This document shows, in pieces, positions 26,024 through 34,905 of a DNA stretch of 64,000 bases. The DNA comes from JAWPMV01 sp038527215 (GTDB lineage Bacteria; Bacteroidota; Bacteroidia; J057). Below the pieces are notes generated by a model, which was given only the letters and a program-made list of their open reading frames with translations, ran no database searches and was not told where the DNA came from. The translations under genes were made by a program, and so were the position numbers. Within the stretch, counting starts at the first letter, position 1. Each line of letters starts with the position of its first letter. Location of the stretch: positions 15,555-79,554 of the forward strand of contig JBCBGC010000017.1 of NCBI GenBank assembly GCA_038527215.1, written 5' to 3'.

Positions 26024-26911
26024 TTACAGGAAGAATAGGGTCACGATCCCACATAGCATGAGATACTTGAGGTAGCGACTAATCTGTCCAAAATCCTCTG
26101 GTCGCACGGCCTTTTTTAGCTGAAAAAATAACCAGACAGAGGGTACCTGGACCAGTAGAGCTGAAGCCAGGAGGTAGGGCCAGATCCATACCCCATGCCG
26201 TAAGAAGTGATAAGCCAAAGGGAGATAGGTAGAAAAAAAGAAAATCACCAGGAGCACCAGCAGGACATACTTGGTGCGACGAATCCCTATCTGAATGGGC
26301 AAGGTCTGTAATTTAAACTGCAGATCGCCCCGAATATCTTCGACATCCTTGGTGATTTCTCGAATCAGGGTTATTTCGAATGCAAAAATGATGGTCCAGA
26401 CCAGCGGCAGGGTTTCCAAGTGAAATTGGTATAAAAAGCCTGCGAGGATGATCACCAGGGCAATCAGGAAAGCAATGGTCAGGTTCCCGGGAATGCCTCG
26501 CCCCTTGAGGATGCTGGCGTACATGAATAAGAGGACCACGGAAAGTCCATTGATGAAGGAAATGTGGTAGAGTTGGTGCCGCCAGGCCAGAAAGTAGGCA
26601 GAGAATAACAGGATGAGGCCAATGCAAATGAAATAGACGGTAAGGACCTTTTTTACTGAAAGAATCGCGTTTACTACCGTTTTTCCGGGCTTATTGATGC
26701 GGTCAATTCGAAAATCATATACATCATTGATCCAGTAACCTGTAGCAGCGATCACCACGATGGTCAGAGCTGTGGCCCAGAAGCGGGCATCCTGGAGAAA
26801 TTCAAACTGATGTTGGGTGGCAATAAAACAGGATACCCCAAAAGTCAGTAGTGAGATCGCCACGTTGATCGGACGGCTGATCAGCAGAAAATATCTGGCA
26901 TCTCGAAACAT
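26024..26911 (-). CDS. UbiA-family membrane prenyltransferase
   Basis: A 295-residue integral membrane protein with about eight or nine helices. Both Asp-rich motifs of the UbiA superfamily are present: NDVYDFRIDRINKPGK (about residues 62-77) and REITKDVEDIRGD in the second half. Members transfer prenyl chains to quinone precursors, haem or glycerol phosphates. In Bacteroidota close relatives are often labelled geranylgeranylglycerol-phosphate geranylgeranyltransferase, but the true acceptor is unproven. The NKPGK segment departs from the common N(R/K)P(D/x)R. It is convergent with pfkA and divergent from nuoI. Confidence 0.85.
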   Translation of the reverse strand: MFRDARYFLLISRPINVAISLLTFGVSCFIATQHQFEFLQDARFWATALTIVVIAATGYWINDVYDFRIDRINKPGKTVVNAILSVKKVLTVYFICIGLILLFSAYFLAWRHQLYHISFINGLSVVLLFMYASILKGRGIPGNLTIAFLIALVIILAGFLYQFHLETLPLVWTIIFAFEITLIREITKDVEDIRGDLQFKLQTLPIQIGIRRTKYVLLVLLVIFFFSTYLPLAYHFLRHGVWIWPYLLASALLVQVPSVWLFFQLKKAVRPEDFGQISRYLKYLMLCGIVTLFFL

Positions 26912-27015
26912 AGTACGAAGGTAAGAAATTTAGCCACGCTTCAGGCAGGCTTCTCCAATTGTTCACCCTGGCTGGCACCTCCGGTCTCAGAAACCCGTAA
27001 ACAATTCCCAAAATG

Positions 27016-27047
27016 TTTGTAACCCTCATCAAAGTCTGATATTTTAG
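27016..27047 (+). promoter_or_regulatory. Candidate promoter for nuoI-hslV
   Basis: TTTG at 27016-27019, a 20-base spacer and TATTTTAG at 27040-27047 (one mismatch to TAnnTTTG) fit the Bacteroidota promoter layout and lie 20 bases upstream of the nuoI start. Confidence 0.45.
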
Positions 27048-27066
27048 AACTTCAATATTTAGACGC

Positions 27067-27651
27067 ATGGGTACGAATAAAGGGATTACGAAAGGCAGCA
27101 AGAAGGAACGGCAACTCAGCTTGAGTGGAAAACTCTATTTTCCTGAGGTGTTCAAGGGGATGTGGTTTTCTTTTAAGCACATGTTCCGGCCGAAGGTCAC
27201 CCTCTCTTATCCGGAGAAAAAGCCCGTTTTAGGGCCAGAATTTCGTGGGAGACCGGTCCTGGTAGCAGAAAATGGAAAGGAGCGCTGTGTAGCCTGTGGA
27301 CTCTGCGCCAGAGCTTGCCCTCCGTTGGCCATCAGTATGCAAGCCGCAGAAATGCCTGAAGACCAGAAAGAGCGTTATCCCGAAACCTTCGAGATCGACA
27401 TGCTCCGCTGCATTTACTGTGGATTTTGTGAGGAGGTCTGTCCGGAAGAGGCCATCGTCATGAGTCCTGAATATGACCTGAATTTCCAGGCCCGCGAGGA
27501 AGCGGTATTTAGAAAAGAAAAACTGGTGATTGACAAGGAAAACCTAAAGCCACGCCTGGACTTCCTGCAGGAACGTCGCAACCAGGCTTTTGGGGATGTC
27601 TACGAACACCAGCAGGAAAACAATATCCACACCCTGAGAAATCGAAACTAA
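27067..27651 (+). CDS. nuoI: NADH-quinone oxidoreductase subunit I-like 4Fe-4S protein
   Basis: A 194-residue ferredoxin-like subunit. Two 4Fe-4S motifs are complete: Cys74, 77, 80, 84 (CVACGLCARACP) and Cys115, 118, 121, 125 (CIYCGFCEEVCP). The N-terminal segment FKGMWFSFKHMFRPKVTLSYPE is the membrane-contacting helix region of NuoI, which passes electrons to the quinone site of complex I. The remaining nuo genes are not in the window, so the gene is isolated here. It is followed 37 bases later by hslV in the same direction. Confidence 0.9.
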   Translation: MGTNKGITKGSKKERQLSLSGKLYFPEVFKGMWFSFKHMFRPKVTLSYPEKKPVLGPEFRGRPVLVAENGKERCVACGLCARACPPLAISMQAAEMPEDQKERYPETFEIDMLRCIYCGFCEEVCPEEAIVMSPEYDLNFQAREEAVFRKEKLVIDKENLKPRLDFLQERRNQAFGDVYEHQQENNIHTLRNRN

Positions 27652-27688
27652 GCCCTTCAAGCGGGTAAACAGCCTTAGTTGGTACCGA

Positions 27689-28231
27689 ATGGAATCAAAC
27701 AGCGTTCACGCCACCACCGTCCTGGGGATCATCCATAATGGAAAGATGGCACTAGGGGCAGATGGGCAGGCGACTATGGGCAACACCGTTGCCAAAAGCA
27801 ATGTCAAAAAAGTGCGGGCCATCGGGGATGGCAAGATTCTGGTAGGATTTGCCGGTTCTACCTCGGATGCTTTTACCCTGGTGGAAAAATTTGAGGAAAA
27901 GCTCAATATGTACCGAAGCAGTCTCCGCCGCTCGGCCATTGAACTGGCCAAGGAGTGGCGCACGGATCGCTATCTGCGGAGATTGGAAGCCATGTTGATC
28001 GTGATGGACCGGGAAGAAGGCCTGATCATCAGTGGAACGGGAGACGTGATTGCTCCGGAGGAGGGGATTCTGGCCATTGGTTCAGGCGGCGTTTATGCCC
28101 GCTCTGCGGCGGTTGCCTTGAAAAGACATGCTAGTCAGATGAGTGCTGAAGAAATGGTGCGGGAAGGCCTGACCATTGCGGCTGATATCTGCATTTACAC
28201 CAACCACAATTTAGAAATCCTTACGTTATAG
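27689..28231 (+). CDS. hslV: ATP-dependent protease proteolytic subunit HslV
   Basis: A 180-residue N-terminal-nucleophile peptidase that forms a double hexamer capped by the HslU ATPase. After removal of the first eight residues the protein would begin TTVLGIIHNGKMALGADGQA, exposing the catalytic Thr9. GFAGSTSDAFTLVEKFEEKL and AIGSGGVYARSAA are family segments. No hslU is adjacent, unlike in many Proteobacteria. The 3' end overlaps the convergent histidine kinase gene by 11 bases. Confidence 0.95.
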   Translation: MESNSVHATTVLGIIHNGKMALGADGQATMGNTVAKSNVKKVRAIGDGKILVGFAGSTSDAFTLVEKFEEKLNMYRSSLRRSAIELAKEWRTDRYLRRLEAMLIVMDREEGLIISGTGDVIAPEEGILAIGSGGVYARSAAVALKRHASQMSAEEMVREGLTIAADICIYTNHNLEILTL

Positions 28232-30419
28232 CCGGAATGTTTACCTCAAAGGTAGTCCCTACGCCTGGCGTGGAGGTCACCTCGATGGTTCCATTGTGCT
28301 GCTGCACTACCTTGCGGCAGATGGCCAGACCAATCCCGGTGCCGGGATAGTTGTCCTGGGTATGCAGGCGCTGGAATACATCGAAGATTTTGCCCATAAA
28401 CTCTTCCTTCATACCGATGCCGTTATCCTTGATCGTAAAGGAGTGGTAGCCTTTTTTCTTACGATGTCGAATCTCAATCTCAATACTTTCTCCGTTTCCG
28501 AATTTTAGGGCATTATCGATCAGGTGGCGGAACAATAAGTGGATCCCTTTGGGTTTGGCCTGGACTACGGGAAGATTGGGGGCATAAATACGGGCATTGC
28601 GCTCCTGGAATTCATTTTCCATTTCCCGCTCCAGGAGTTTTACCACCTGATCCATATTCACAGGCTGAAAGGCCTCTTTTGACTTCTCCAGTTGAACGTA
28701 GATCAATAGATTGGAGAGCAGTTTATTCATGTGGGCCACCCCATTGATCACGAAGTCCATATACATGCGGCCATCTTCCTCGATGCGCGCGCCATACTTG
28801 CGTTGAATGAGGCCCGTAAAGCTCCCGATATTTCGGAGGGGCTCTTTCAGGTTGTGAGAGACGATAAAAGCGAATTGTTCCAGGTCAGAACTGTAGAGGG
28901 CGAGGTGCCGGTTTTGCGCTTCAATTTCGGCATTTTTCCGCTCCATGATCTTCGCGAATTTTGACTTCGACCGGACGCGGTACAGCAGGAAGGCCATGCC
29001 TCCCAGCAGAATGGCTGCAGCCAGAGAGGCCAGCAGAATCAAACGGGTAAAAGAACTCTGTTCTTTTTCGTTTTGCAGGTCTTGAATGACCTCAGCCTGT
29101 CGACTGGTTTCTTTACTGGCTTTCAATTTTTCCAGATCAGCTTTAGACTCCCGTTCCTGGGCACTGTCCAACAACTGATATTGTTTGGTGCGGTAGTCAT
29201 AAGCCATCTCAAAATTCCCCAATTGGGCGTGATGTTTCGCCATCAGGGAATAGGCCAACTCCAAATAGGTATGGGCTTTGATTTTTTCAGCCAATTTTAA
29301 GCCCTGTTCTAACTGACGAAAACCCTGACGGGAATTCCCCTGTTCCAGGTAGATATTGCCAATCAACAAGTGAGATAAGGCTAATTGGTTTTTATCGGGA
29401 TACAACTGGTTAATACCGGTGGATTGGATGGCATAAACCAAGGCAGAATCTAGCTTTTCGCGGGAAAGCAGGGTCTGGGCGAGTTTGTTGAGCAAAAACA
29501 CTTGAATGCGGCGTTCTTCCCGGACTTCTGCGATGGCCAGGCCCTCTTTAAAATGCTTTTCAGCCAGGGCGAGGTTCTGGATGCGCGCTTGCTCGATAGC
29601 CTCAGGAGTCTTGAGGCTATCGGGATGATTTTCTGATTTGTTCAGATAGACCACCCCTAAGTTTACCTGGCCGTTCAGGGCAAGAATATCCATCCCTAGG
29701 GGGGTAGCTAGCTCAACTACCTTATTATAGGTCTCTCTGGCTTTCTCTACATCACCATTATCCAGTTGGACATTGCCAATGGAGATATAAGCCCTTACCA
29801 CGCCATGGTCATATCCGAGACGCTGATATACCTGCAGGGCATCAAAGGCCAATTCCAGGCTTTCATTGAACCGCCCCATGCGGCGCAGGACGCTGGCCTT
29901 GAGCACCATACAATTCCCCCACCATTTTGCGTCTTTCTTTTTATCCAAAAAGTCGAGCGCCTGGGTAAGCTGCTCGTTGGCAATTTCATAATTCCCTTGT
30001 CCGAAAGCCGCTCCGCCCAAATAATAGTAGCTACGCGCAAATTCTCCATATTCCTGGGTGCCTTCGAGGTACCTGATGGCGATTTCAGCCTCCTTCTCAA
30101 TGCGGGGGAAATCTCCTTTTCCTATGTAGAATAGATTATTGGCGTTGTGGAGCTTGGCCATGGCCAGTGGACTGGCGATTTCATCCACGATGGCTTTCAA
30201 CTGATGATAGTAATCATCGGCCCTATCTTTTTCATCTCGGTACGTCTCGTAGATAAGCTCATCCAGCAGTTCCATCCGATCCAGAGGATTGGAGGTAACT
30301 TCCAGGATTCGCTCAAGGGAGTCAACCCAGGGCCCGGTGGCATGGGCCTGAAGTGGGAAAAGGGTAGAAGCCCCCAAGAACACAATGAGCAAGAAGGTGA
30401 AGCGTACAGAAAGAGGCAT
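28221..30419 (-). CDS. TPR-containing sensor histidine kinase
   Basis: A 732-residue membrane sensor kinase. Signal peptide (1 to about 27, ending LQAHA), periplasmic TPR-type helical repeats (about 60-430; for example YYYLGGAAFGQGNYEIANEQ), a transmembrane helix (about 456-481), a coiled coil (ERKNAEIEAQNRHLAL), then the HisKA H-box FIVSHNLKEPLRNI (His near 520) and an HATPase_c domain with LIDNALKFG, DNGIGM and GTGIGLAICRK. All catalytic boxes are intact. No response regulator gene is adjacent, so the partner is elsewhere. The TPR region probably binds a protein or peptide ligand (inference). Confidence 0.92.
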   Translation of the reverse strand: MPLSVRFTFLLIVFLGASTLFPLQAHATGPWVDSLERILEVTSNPLDRMELLDELIYETYRDEKDRADDYYHQLKAIVDEIASPLAMAKLHNANNLFYIGKGDFPRIEKEAEIAIRYLEGTQEYGEFARSYYYLGGAAFGQGNYEIANEQLTQALDFLDKKKDAKWWGNCMVLKASVLRRMGRFNESLELAFDALQVYQRLGYDHGVVRAYISIGNVQLDNGDVEKARETYNKVVELATPLGMDILALNGQVNLGVVYLNKSENHPDSLKTPEAIEQARIQNLALAEKHFKEGLAIAEVREERRIQVFLLNKLAQTLLSREKLDSALVYAIQSTGINQLYPDKNQLALSHLLIGNIYLEQGNSRQGFRQLEQGLKLAEKIKAHTYLELAYSLMAKHHAQLGNFEMAYDYRTKQYQLLDSAQERESKADLEKLKASKETSRQAEVIQDLQNEKEQSSFTRLILLASLAAAILLGGMAFLLYRVRSKSKFAKIMERKNAEIEAQNRHLALYSSDLEQFAFIVSHNLKEPLRNIGSFTGLIQRKYGARIEEDGRMYMDFVINGVAHMNKLLSNLLIYVQLEKSKEAFQPVNMDQVVKLLEREMENEFQERNARIYAPNLPVVQAKPKGIHLLFRHLIDNALKFGNGESIEIEIRHRKKKGYHSFTIKDNGIGMKEEFMGKIFDVFQRLHTQDNYPGTGIGLAICRKVVQQHNGTIEVTSTPGVGTTFEVNIPAIT

Positions 30420-30555
30420 TCTCGGGCAAAACTGAATGAATCATCAATCTACGGAAAAAACCCGACAGAAATAAGGACCGGTTGTCTGAATGGTTCGAAT
30501 TGCAGATCATATTGTCTGCGAAAACAGCTTGACCGGTCAACAAAAGCCCTGAGGA

Positions 30556-31308
30556 TCAGGAGATGAGGTTCAGTTTCAGCAAGGCATCTTCAGAGGCCCT
30601 TTGTTCGGCGGATTTTTTATTTTTTCCTTCGCCGACCCCTAAAACTTTCTTCCCTACTTTGGCCTGAATGCGGAAAATTTTATTTCGACCATCTCCGTTC
30701 TCTGCGATCACTTCGAACATCAACATGCCCATTTTGGTTTTCTGGACATACTCAATCAGCTTATTCTTATGGCTGATAATCTGATTTTCAACGGTATGCA
30801 GATGGACGTGGGGTTCGATGATCCGGTAGTAAATAAACTGCTTGGTCTGATGGTACCCCATATCCAAGTAGACCGCTCCGATGAAGGCTTCCAGGGCATC
30901 GCCATACATGGATTCGTTGATCGCCCCGGTCTGTCGATGGCGGATCAGGCCATCTATCCGCAGTTTACGGCAAATGGTATTGAGGGACTTCCGATTGACG
31001 ATCTTGGAGCGCATTTCGGTCAGGAACCCTTCATCCTTGAAAGGGTACATCTTAAAAAGATACTCTGCAATCACAGAGTCCAGGACTGAGTCGCCCAGAA
31101 ACTCCAGCCGCTCGTTACAACCACGAATAGCCGGGCTTCCCTGACGAGCAGCCGTGTTTTTCTTTTTCCTTACACTGGATGAATGGGTGAGAGCAAGCTG
31201 ATAAAGAAAGACTTCCTTAGGGGTGTGGCCAGCAATGGCCCGAATGTCTTTTACAAACTGACGGTCCTTAGAAAAATACCGATTGTAGACTTGTCTAGGT
31301 GTGAGCAT
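30556..31308 (-). CDS. rnc: Ribonuclease III
   Basis: Double-strand-specific endoribonuclease that processes rRNA precursors. It has 250 residues; the RNase III signature NERLEFLGDSVLD carries the metal-binding Glu and Asp, and GDALEAFIGAVYLD gives the second acidic pair. A double-stranded-RNA-binding domain occupies about the last 70 residues (NKLIEYVQKTKMG to the KKSAEQRASEDALLKL helix). It follows fabF and acpP on the same strand, the classic acpP-fabF-rnc order. Confidence 0.95.
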   Translation of the reverse strand: MLTPRQVYNRYFSKDRQFVKDIRAIAGHTPKEVFLYQLALTHSSSVRKKKNTAARQGSPAIRGCNERLEFLGDSVLDSVIAEYLFKMYPFKDEGFLTEMRSKIVNRKSLNTICRKLRIDGLIRHRQTGAINESMYGDALEAFIGAVYLDMGYHQTKQFIYYRIIEPHVHLHTVENQIISHKNKLIEYVQKTKMGMLMFEVIAENGDGRNKIFRIQAKVGKKVLGVGEGKNKKSAEQRASEDALLKLNLIS

Positions 31309-31393
31309 ATACCAAAACCTCTCACTACTCCCGTTGATAAAATTACAAAAGGAAGAGAGAATATTCCAAGTTTTCCGTTAGCGGAAGGGGAAA

Positions 31394-32638
31394 TTAGCTG
31401 ATTTTGGTGAAAAGGACCGAGGCATTGTGTCCTCCAAATCCAAAAGTGTTGCTCAAAGCGACGTTGACCGTACGCTTCTCAGCCTCATTAAAGGTGTAAT
31501 TCAGATCACAGTCTGGATCAGCTTCCTTGAAGTTGATGGTCGGAGGAATGATGTCATGCTGAATGGCCAACACCGAAGCAATGGCTTCAATCGCTCCAGC
31601 CGCTCCCAGGAGGTGTCCGGTCATCGACTTGGTGGAGCTAATGTTGACTTTCGCAGCGTGATCACCAAAAACCTGTTTGATGGCCAGGGTTTCAGCTTTA
31701 TCCCCCAGGGGCGTAGAAGTACCGTGCACGTTGATGTAATCTACATCGTTTACCTGCAGGCCTGCATCTTCCACGACCGAAGCCATGACCCGCTTGGCGC
31801 CTGCCCCTTCTGGATCAGGAGCCGTGATATGGTGTGCATCGGCTGACATACCGATGCCTTTTAATTCTGCATAAATGGTAGCCCCACGAGCCACGGCGTG
31901 CTCATATTCTTCCAACACCAGGGCTCCAGCACCTTCTCCGAGTACGAAGCCATCCCGCCGTACGTCAAAAGGACGACTGGCCGTGGCGTATTCGTCATTG
32001 TTCTCAGAAAGGGCTTTCATCGCGTTGAAACCGCCTATGCCGACCTCATTCACTGCTGCTTCTGCTCCGCCAGCCAGCATAATATCTGCATAGCCAAACT
32101 TAATCAGCATGTGAGCATCAATCAGACAGTTGGTGGAGGTAGCACAGGCGGAAACGCTGGAATAGTTGGGACCTTTCAGTCCGTGCTTAATCGATATTTT
32201 GCCGGCGGCAATATCGATAATCATTTTCGGGATAAAGAAGGGATTGAATCGGGGGGTACCATCTCCGGTAGCAAAATTGGAAGCTTCCTTGAGGAATACA
32301 TCTAATCCTCCAATGCCAGAGCCAAATATGACCCCAAATCGCTCTTTGTTGATCTGGTCCATATTAAACTTAGCATCTTCTAAGGCTTCGTCAGCCGCTA
32401 CCATCGCGTACTGGGTAAAGATGTCCATTTTGCGCGCGTCCTTCCTGCCGAAGATTCCTACGGCATCGAAGTCCTTAATCTCGCAGGCAAATTTTGTTTT
32501 GAACTGAGTCGAATCAAACTGTGTGATCGGTCCAGCTCCACTTTTGCCCTGAACAAGTCCTTCCCAATACGATGGAACATCGTTACCTAACGGCGTCAAT
32601 GCCCCTAATCCGGTTACTACAACCCTTCTTCCGTGCAT
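31394..32638 (-). CDS. fabF: Beta-ketoacyl-ACP synthase II
   Basis: Elongates acyl-ACP with malonyl-ACP in type II fatty-acid synthesis. The protein has 414 residues with the catalytic triad Cys165 (SVSACATSTN), His305 (NVHGTSTPLGD) and His342 (SMTGHLLGAAG). The Cys-His-His set distinguishes FabF/FabB from FabH. It starts 10 bases after acpP on the same strand and is followed by rnc (85 bases). Confidence 0.97.
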   Translation of the reverse strand: MHGRRVVVTGLGALTPLGNDVPSYWEGLVQGKSGAGPITQFDSTQFKTKFACEIKDFDAVGIFGRKDARKMDIFTQYAMVAADEALEDAKFNMDQINKERFGVIFGSGIGGLDVFLKEASNFATGDGTPRFNPFFIPKMIIDIAAGKISIKHGLKGPNYSSVSACATSTNCLIDAHMLIKFGYADIMLAGGAEAAVNEVGIGGFNAMKALSENNDEYATASRPFDVRRDGFVLGEGAGALVLEEYEHAVARGATIYAELKGIGMSADAHHITAPDPEGAGAKRVMASVVEDAGLQVNDVDYINVHGTSTPLGDKAETLAIKQVFGDHAAKVNISSTKSMTGHLLGAAGAIEAIASVLAIQHDIIPPTINFKEADPDCDLNYTFNEAEKRTVNVALSNTFGFGGHNASVLFTKIS

Positions 32639-32648
32639 CGTTTACGAG

Positions 32649-32885
32649 CTACTTTTTATTTTCTTCAAGGTAAGTGATGGAATCTCCTACCGTTACGATT
32701 TTTTCAGCTGCTTCATCGGGAATGCTGATATCGAATTCCTTCTCGAACTCCATGATCAGCTCTACTGTATCAAGAGAGTCAGCGCCCAAATCATTGGCAA
32801 AGCTAGCTTCTGGAGTAACCTCTGTCGGCTCTACACCCAGCTTTTCTACGATGATTTCTTTTACTCTGTCTGCAATGCTTGACAT
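32649..32885 (-). CDS. acpP: Acyl carrier protein
   Basis: A 78-residue acidic four-helix carrier. Ser37 in GADSLDTVELIMEFEKEF is the 4'-phosphopantetheine attachment site. Near the C-terminus is the helix before ITYLEENKK. It carries growing acyl chains for FabF, its downstream neighbour. A good promoter match lies just upstream. Confidence 0.97.
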   Translation of the reverse strand: MSSIADRVKEIIVEKLGVEPTEVTPEASFANDLGADSLDTVELIMEFEKEFDISIPDEAAEKIVTVGDSITYLEENKK

Positions 32886-33417
32886 TTTCTAACCTTTTTT
32901 TAGTTGATTTTGAGTAAAAACCACGAGGTGATTTTCTGCGCAAATATAATACTTTTTAGAATCCAGCAAGCTTTCGTCAATTTTTATTTTTAGAGCTTTC
33001 AGGCCTAATCCTTGCTCTTCCACAGAACAGCATCAAAATCTAACCATCTGTTTCATAGCCCATTAGCTTAACCCATCCTGTGTATCGATTTAGCGGTTTT
33101 TCCCTGCGCCGATCACTCCTAACGCGGAGCAATCTCTCCTCCAGGCTCCCCATTTAGCCCGATCAGTCTTCCCAAAAAGTCTCTCATCCAGAGGAGATGG
33201 GTTGAGAAGTTAGCCGATGATTTCTCTTAGCTGGTCCAGAAAATGTTAACTCCTCCAGCCCGAAGCCGACGCATTTGGATATTTTTTTGTAATTAGGCCC
33301 GCGACTACCTACTAGTGAAAAACGGATGACCTACCTATATCCCTCCCTGCGCTACCTACAGGGCTTGGCGGTCAGGCCGTAGATTATTTGAGTGTTACAA
33401 CATAAACGTCTACTCCC
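32886..33417. other. Intergenic region between divergent acpP and pyk, 532 bases
   Basis: The acpP promoter candidate is at 32941-32969. The remainder is AT-rich with no open frame of note, no tRNA and no clear pyk promoter. It may hold pyk leader or control sequence, but nothing specific was seen. Confidence 0.5.
32941..32969 (-). promoter_or_regulatory. Candidate promoter of the acpP-fabF-rnc operon
   Basis: On the minus strand TATATTTG (plus 32941-32948) matches TAnnTTTG exactly. TTG (plus 32967-32969) lies 18 bases upstream, close to the usual 19-21. The -7 element is 55 bases from the acpP start. Confidence 0.6.
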
Positions 33418-34872
33418 TTGAGTCTTTTTCATACACGTAGAACCAAAATCGTGGCCACCCTCGGCCCTGCCAGTACCAATCCTGACACCTTGCTCGCCAT
33501 GGCCAAAGCAGGCATGGATGTCTGTCGCCTCAATTTCTCTCATGCGGATCACGAGACCCACTTGAAATCCCTGAAAATGGTTCGGAAAATCAATAAGGAC
33601 CATGGAGCCAATCTTTGTTTGCTTCAGGATTTGCAAGGGCCCAAAATACGTATTGGAGACTTAAAGGAGCCGGTGCAGATCAAAGCTGGGCAAGTGCTCA
33701 CCATCCGGTCTGATGTAAAAGAACACAAAGGCACGGTGCTCCCGATTCAATATGAAACCTTTGCCGCGGACGTAAAAGTGGGGGACCCTGTCCTCATCGA
33801 CGACGGCAAAGTAGAATGCCGGGTCATCGAGACCAATAGCAAAAACCGGGTAAAGATTGAAGTGGTTGCTGGGGACGTCATCAGTAGCCGCAAGGGCGTA
33901 AATCTCCCCCGAACCAATATTTCTATCCCTACCATTACCGAAAAAGACTTCAAGGACATGGACTTCGCCATCGAACATGGCGTGGATTGGGTAGCCCTTT
34001 CTTTTGTCCGCTCTGCTGACGATGTAAAACTCCTCAAGGAGTTGATACGCCTAAAAAACGGGGTCAGCAAGGTGATCGCCAAGATCGAGAAACCAGAAGC
34101 GCTCCAAAACCTGGATGCGATCATCGAAGCCTCTGACGCCATCATGGTAGCCCGAGGGGACCTGGGAGTAGAAATTCCCATGGAAGAAGTGCCAGCCTGG
34201 CAAAAGCGAATCGTCCAAAAGTGTAACCAGGCAGGCAAGCCTGTTATTGTGGCCACCCACGTCATGGAATCCATGATTACTTCTCCCCGTCCCACCCGGG
34301 CCGAAGCCAATGATGTCGCCAATGCCCTGGTGGATGGAGCGGACGCCGTGATGCTCAGCGGAGAGACTTCTGTAGGTAAATATCCCGTCCGTACCGTTAC
34401 AAGTATGGCCGCCATCCTGGAAAGTGTAGAAAACCAGGAGGAACATATTTATTATCGCAACATGACCCATATCGATTCTGATGAATCGGAATTGGCTTCT
34501 GCGATCATCAATACCGCCTGTAAATTATCTCAGGAAACCGATGCGGCAGCCCTGCTGGCCATGACCCGCTCCGGCTTTACAGCCTTGCGCCTTTCCCGCT
34601 GTCGGCCCAAAGCCCGCATCTACGCCTTTACCAATAACCGCTCCCTCATGACAACCATGAGTTTGGTATGGGGCATTCGGGTATTTTTCTACGATAATGA
34701 TACCAGCACCGATGACACCATTCAGGACGTGCACGAGATGCTCAAGGAAAGAGGGCTGGTTAAACCTGGAGACGTCATGATTAATACCGGCAGTATGCCG
34801 TTGCACGAGCACGGCCTGACCAATATGATCAAGGTTAGCCGGGTGCGCTCCAAAGGCAACGTTCGGAACTAG
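33418..34872 (+). CDS. pyk: Pyruvate kinase
   Basis: Final glycolytic step, phosphoenolpyruvate to pyruvate. 484 residues. The N-terminus must include TKIVATLGPAS, yet no ATG precedes it: an in-frame TAA lies at 33403-33405 and the first usable codon is TTG at 33418 (TTG AGT CTT TTT). The barrel carries IAKIEKPEAL with the active-site Lys, VARGDLGVEIPMEEVP and ATHVMESMI. The C-terminal regulatory domain is complete. A GT2 glycosyltransferase gene follows 33 bases later and may be cotranscribed. Confidence 0.95.
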   Translation: MSLFHTRRTKIVATLGPASTNPDTLLAMAKAGMDVCRLNFSHADHETHLKSLKMVRKINKDHGANLCLLQDLQGPKIRIGDLKEPVQIKAGQVLTIRSDVKEHKGTVLPIQYETFAADVKVGDPVLIDDGKVECRVIETNSKNRVKIEVVAGDVISSRKGVNLPRTNISIPTITEKDFKDMDFAIEHGVDWVALSFVRSADDVKLLKELIRLKNGVSKVIAKIEKPEALQNLDAIIEASDAIMVARGDLGVEIPMEEVPAWQKRIVQKCNQAGKPVIVATHVMESMITSPRPTRAEANDVANALVDGADAVMLSGETSVGKYPVRTVTSMAAILESVENQEEHIYYRNMTHIDSDESELASAIINTACKLSQETDAAALLAMTRSGFTALRLSRCRPKARIYAFTNNRSLMTTMSLVWGIRVFFYDNDTSTDDTIQDVHEMLKERGLVKPGDVMINTGSMPLHEHGLTNMIKVSRVRSKGNVRN

Positions 34873-34905
34873 TTTCCCTTTTCGGTTCTGTCCAACCTAT
34901 AGGTT

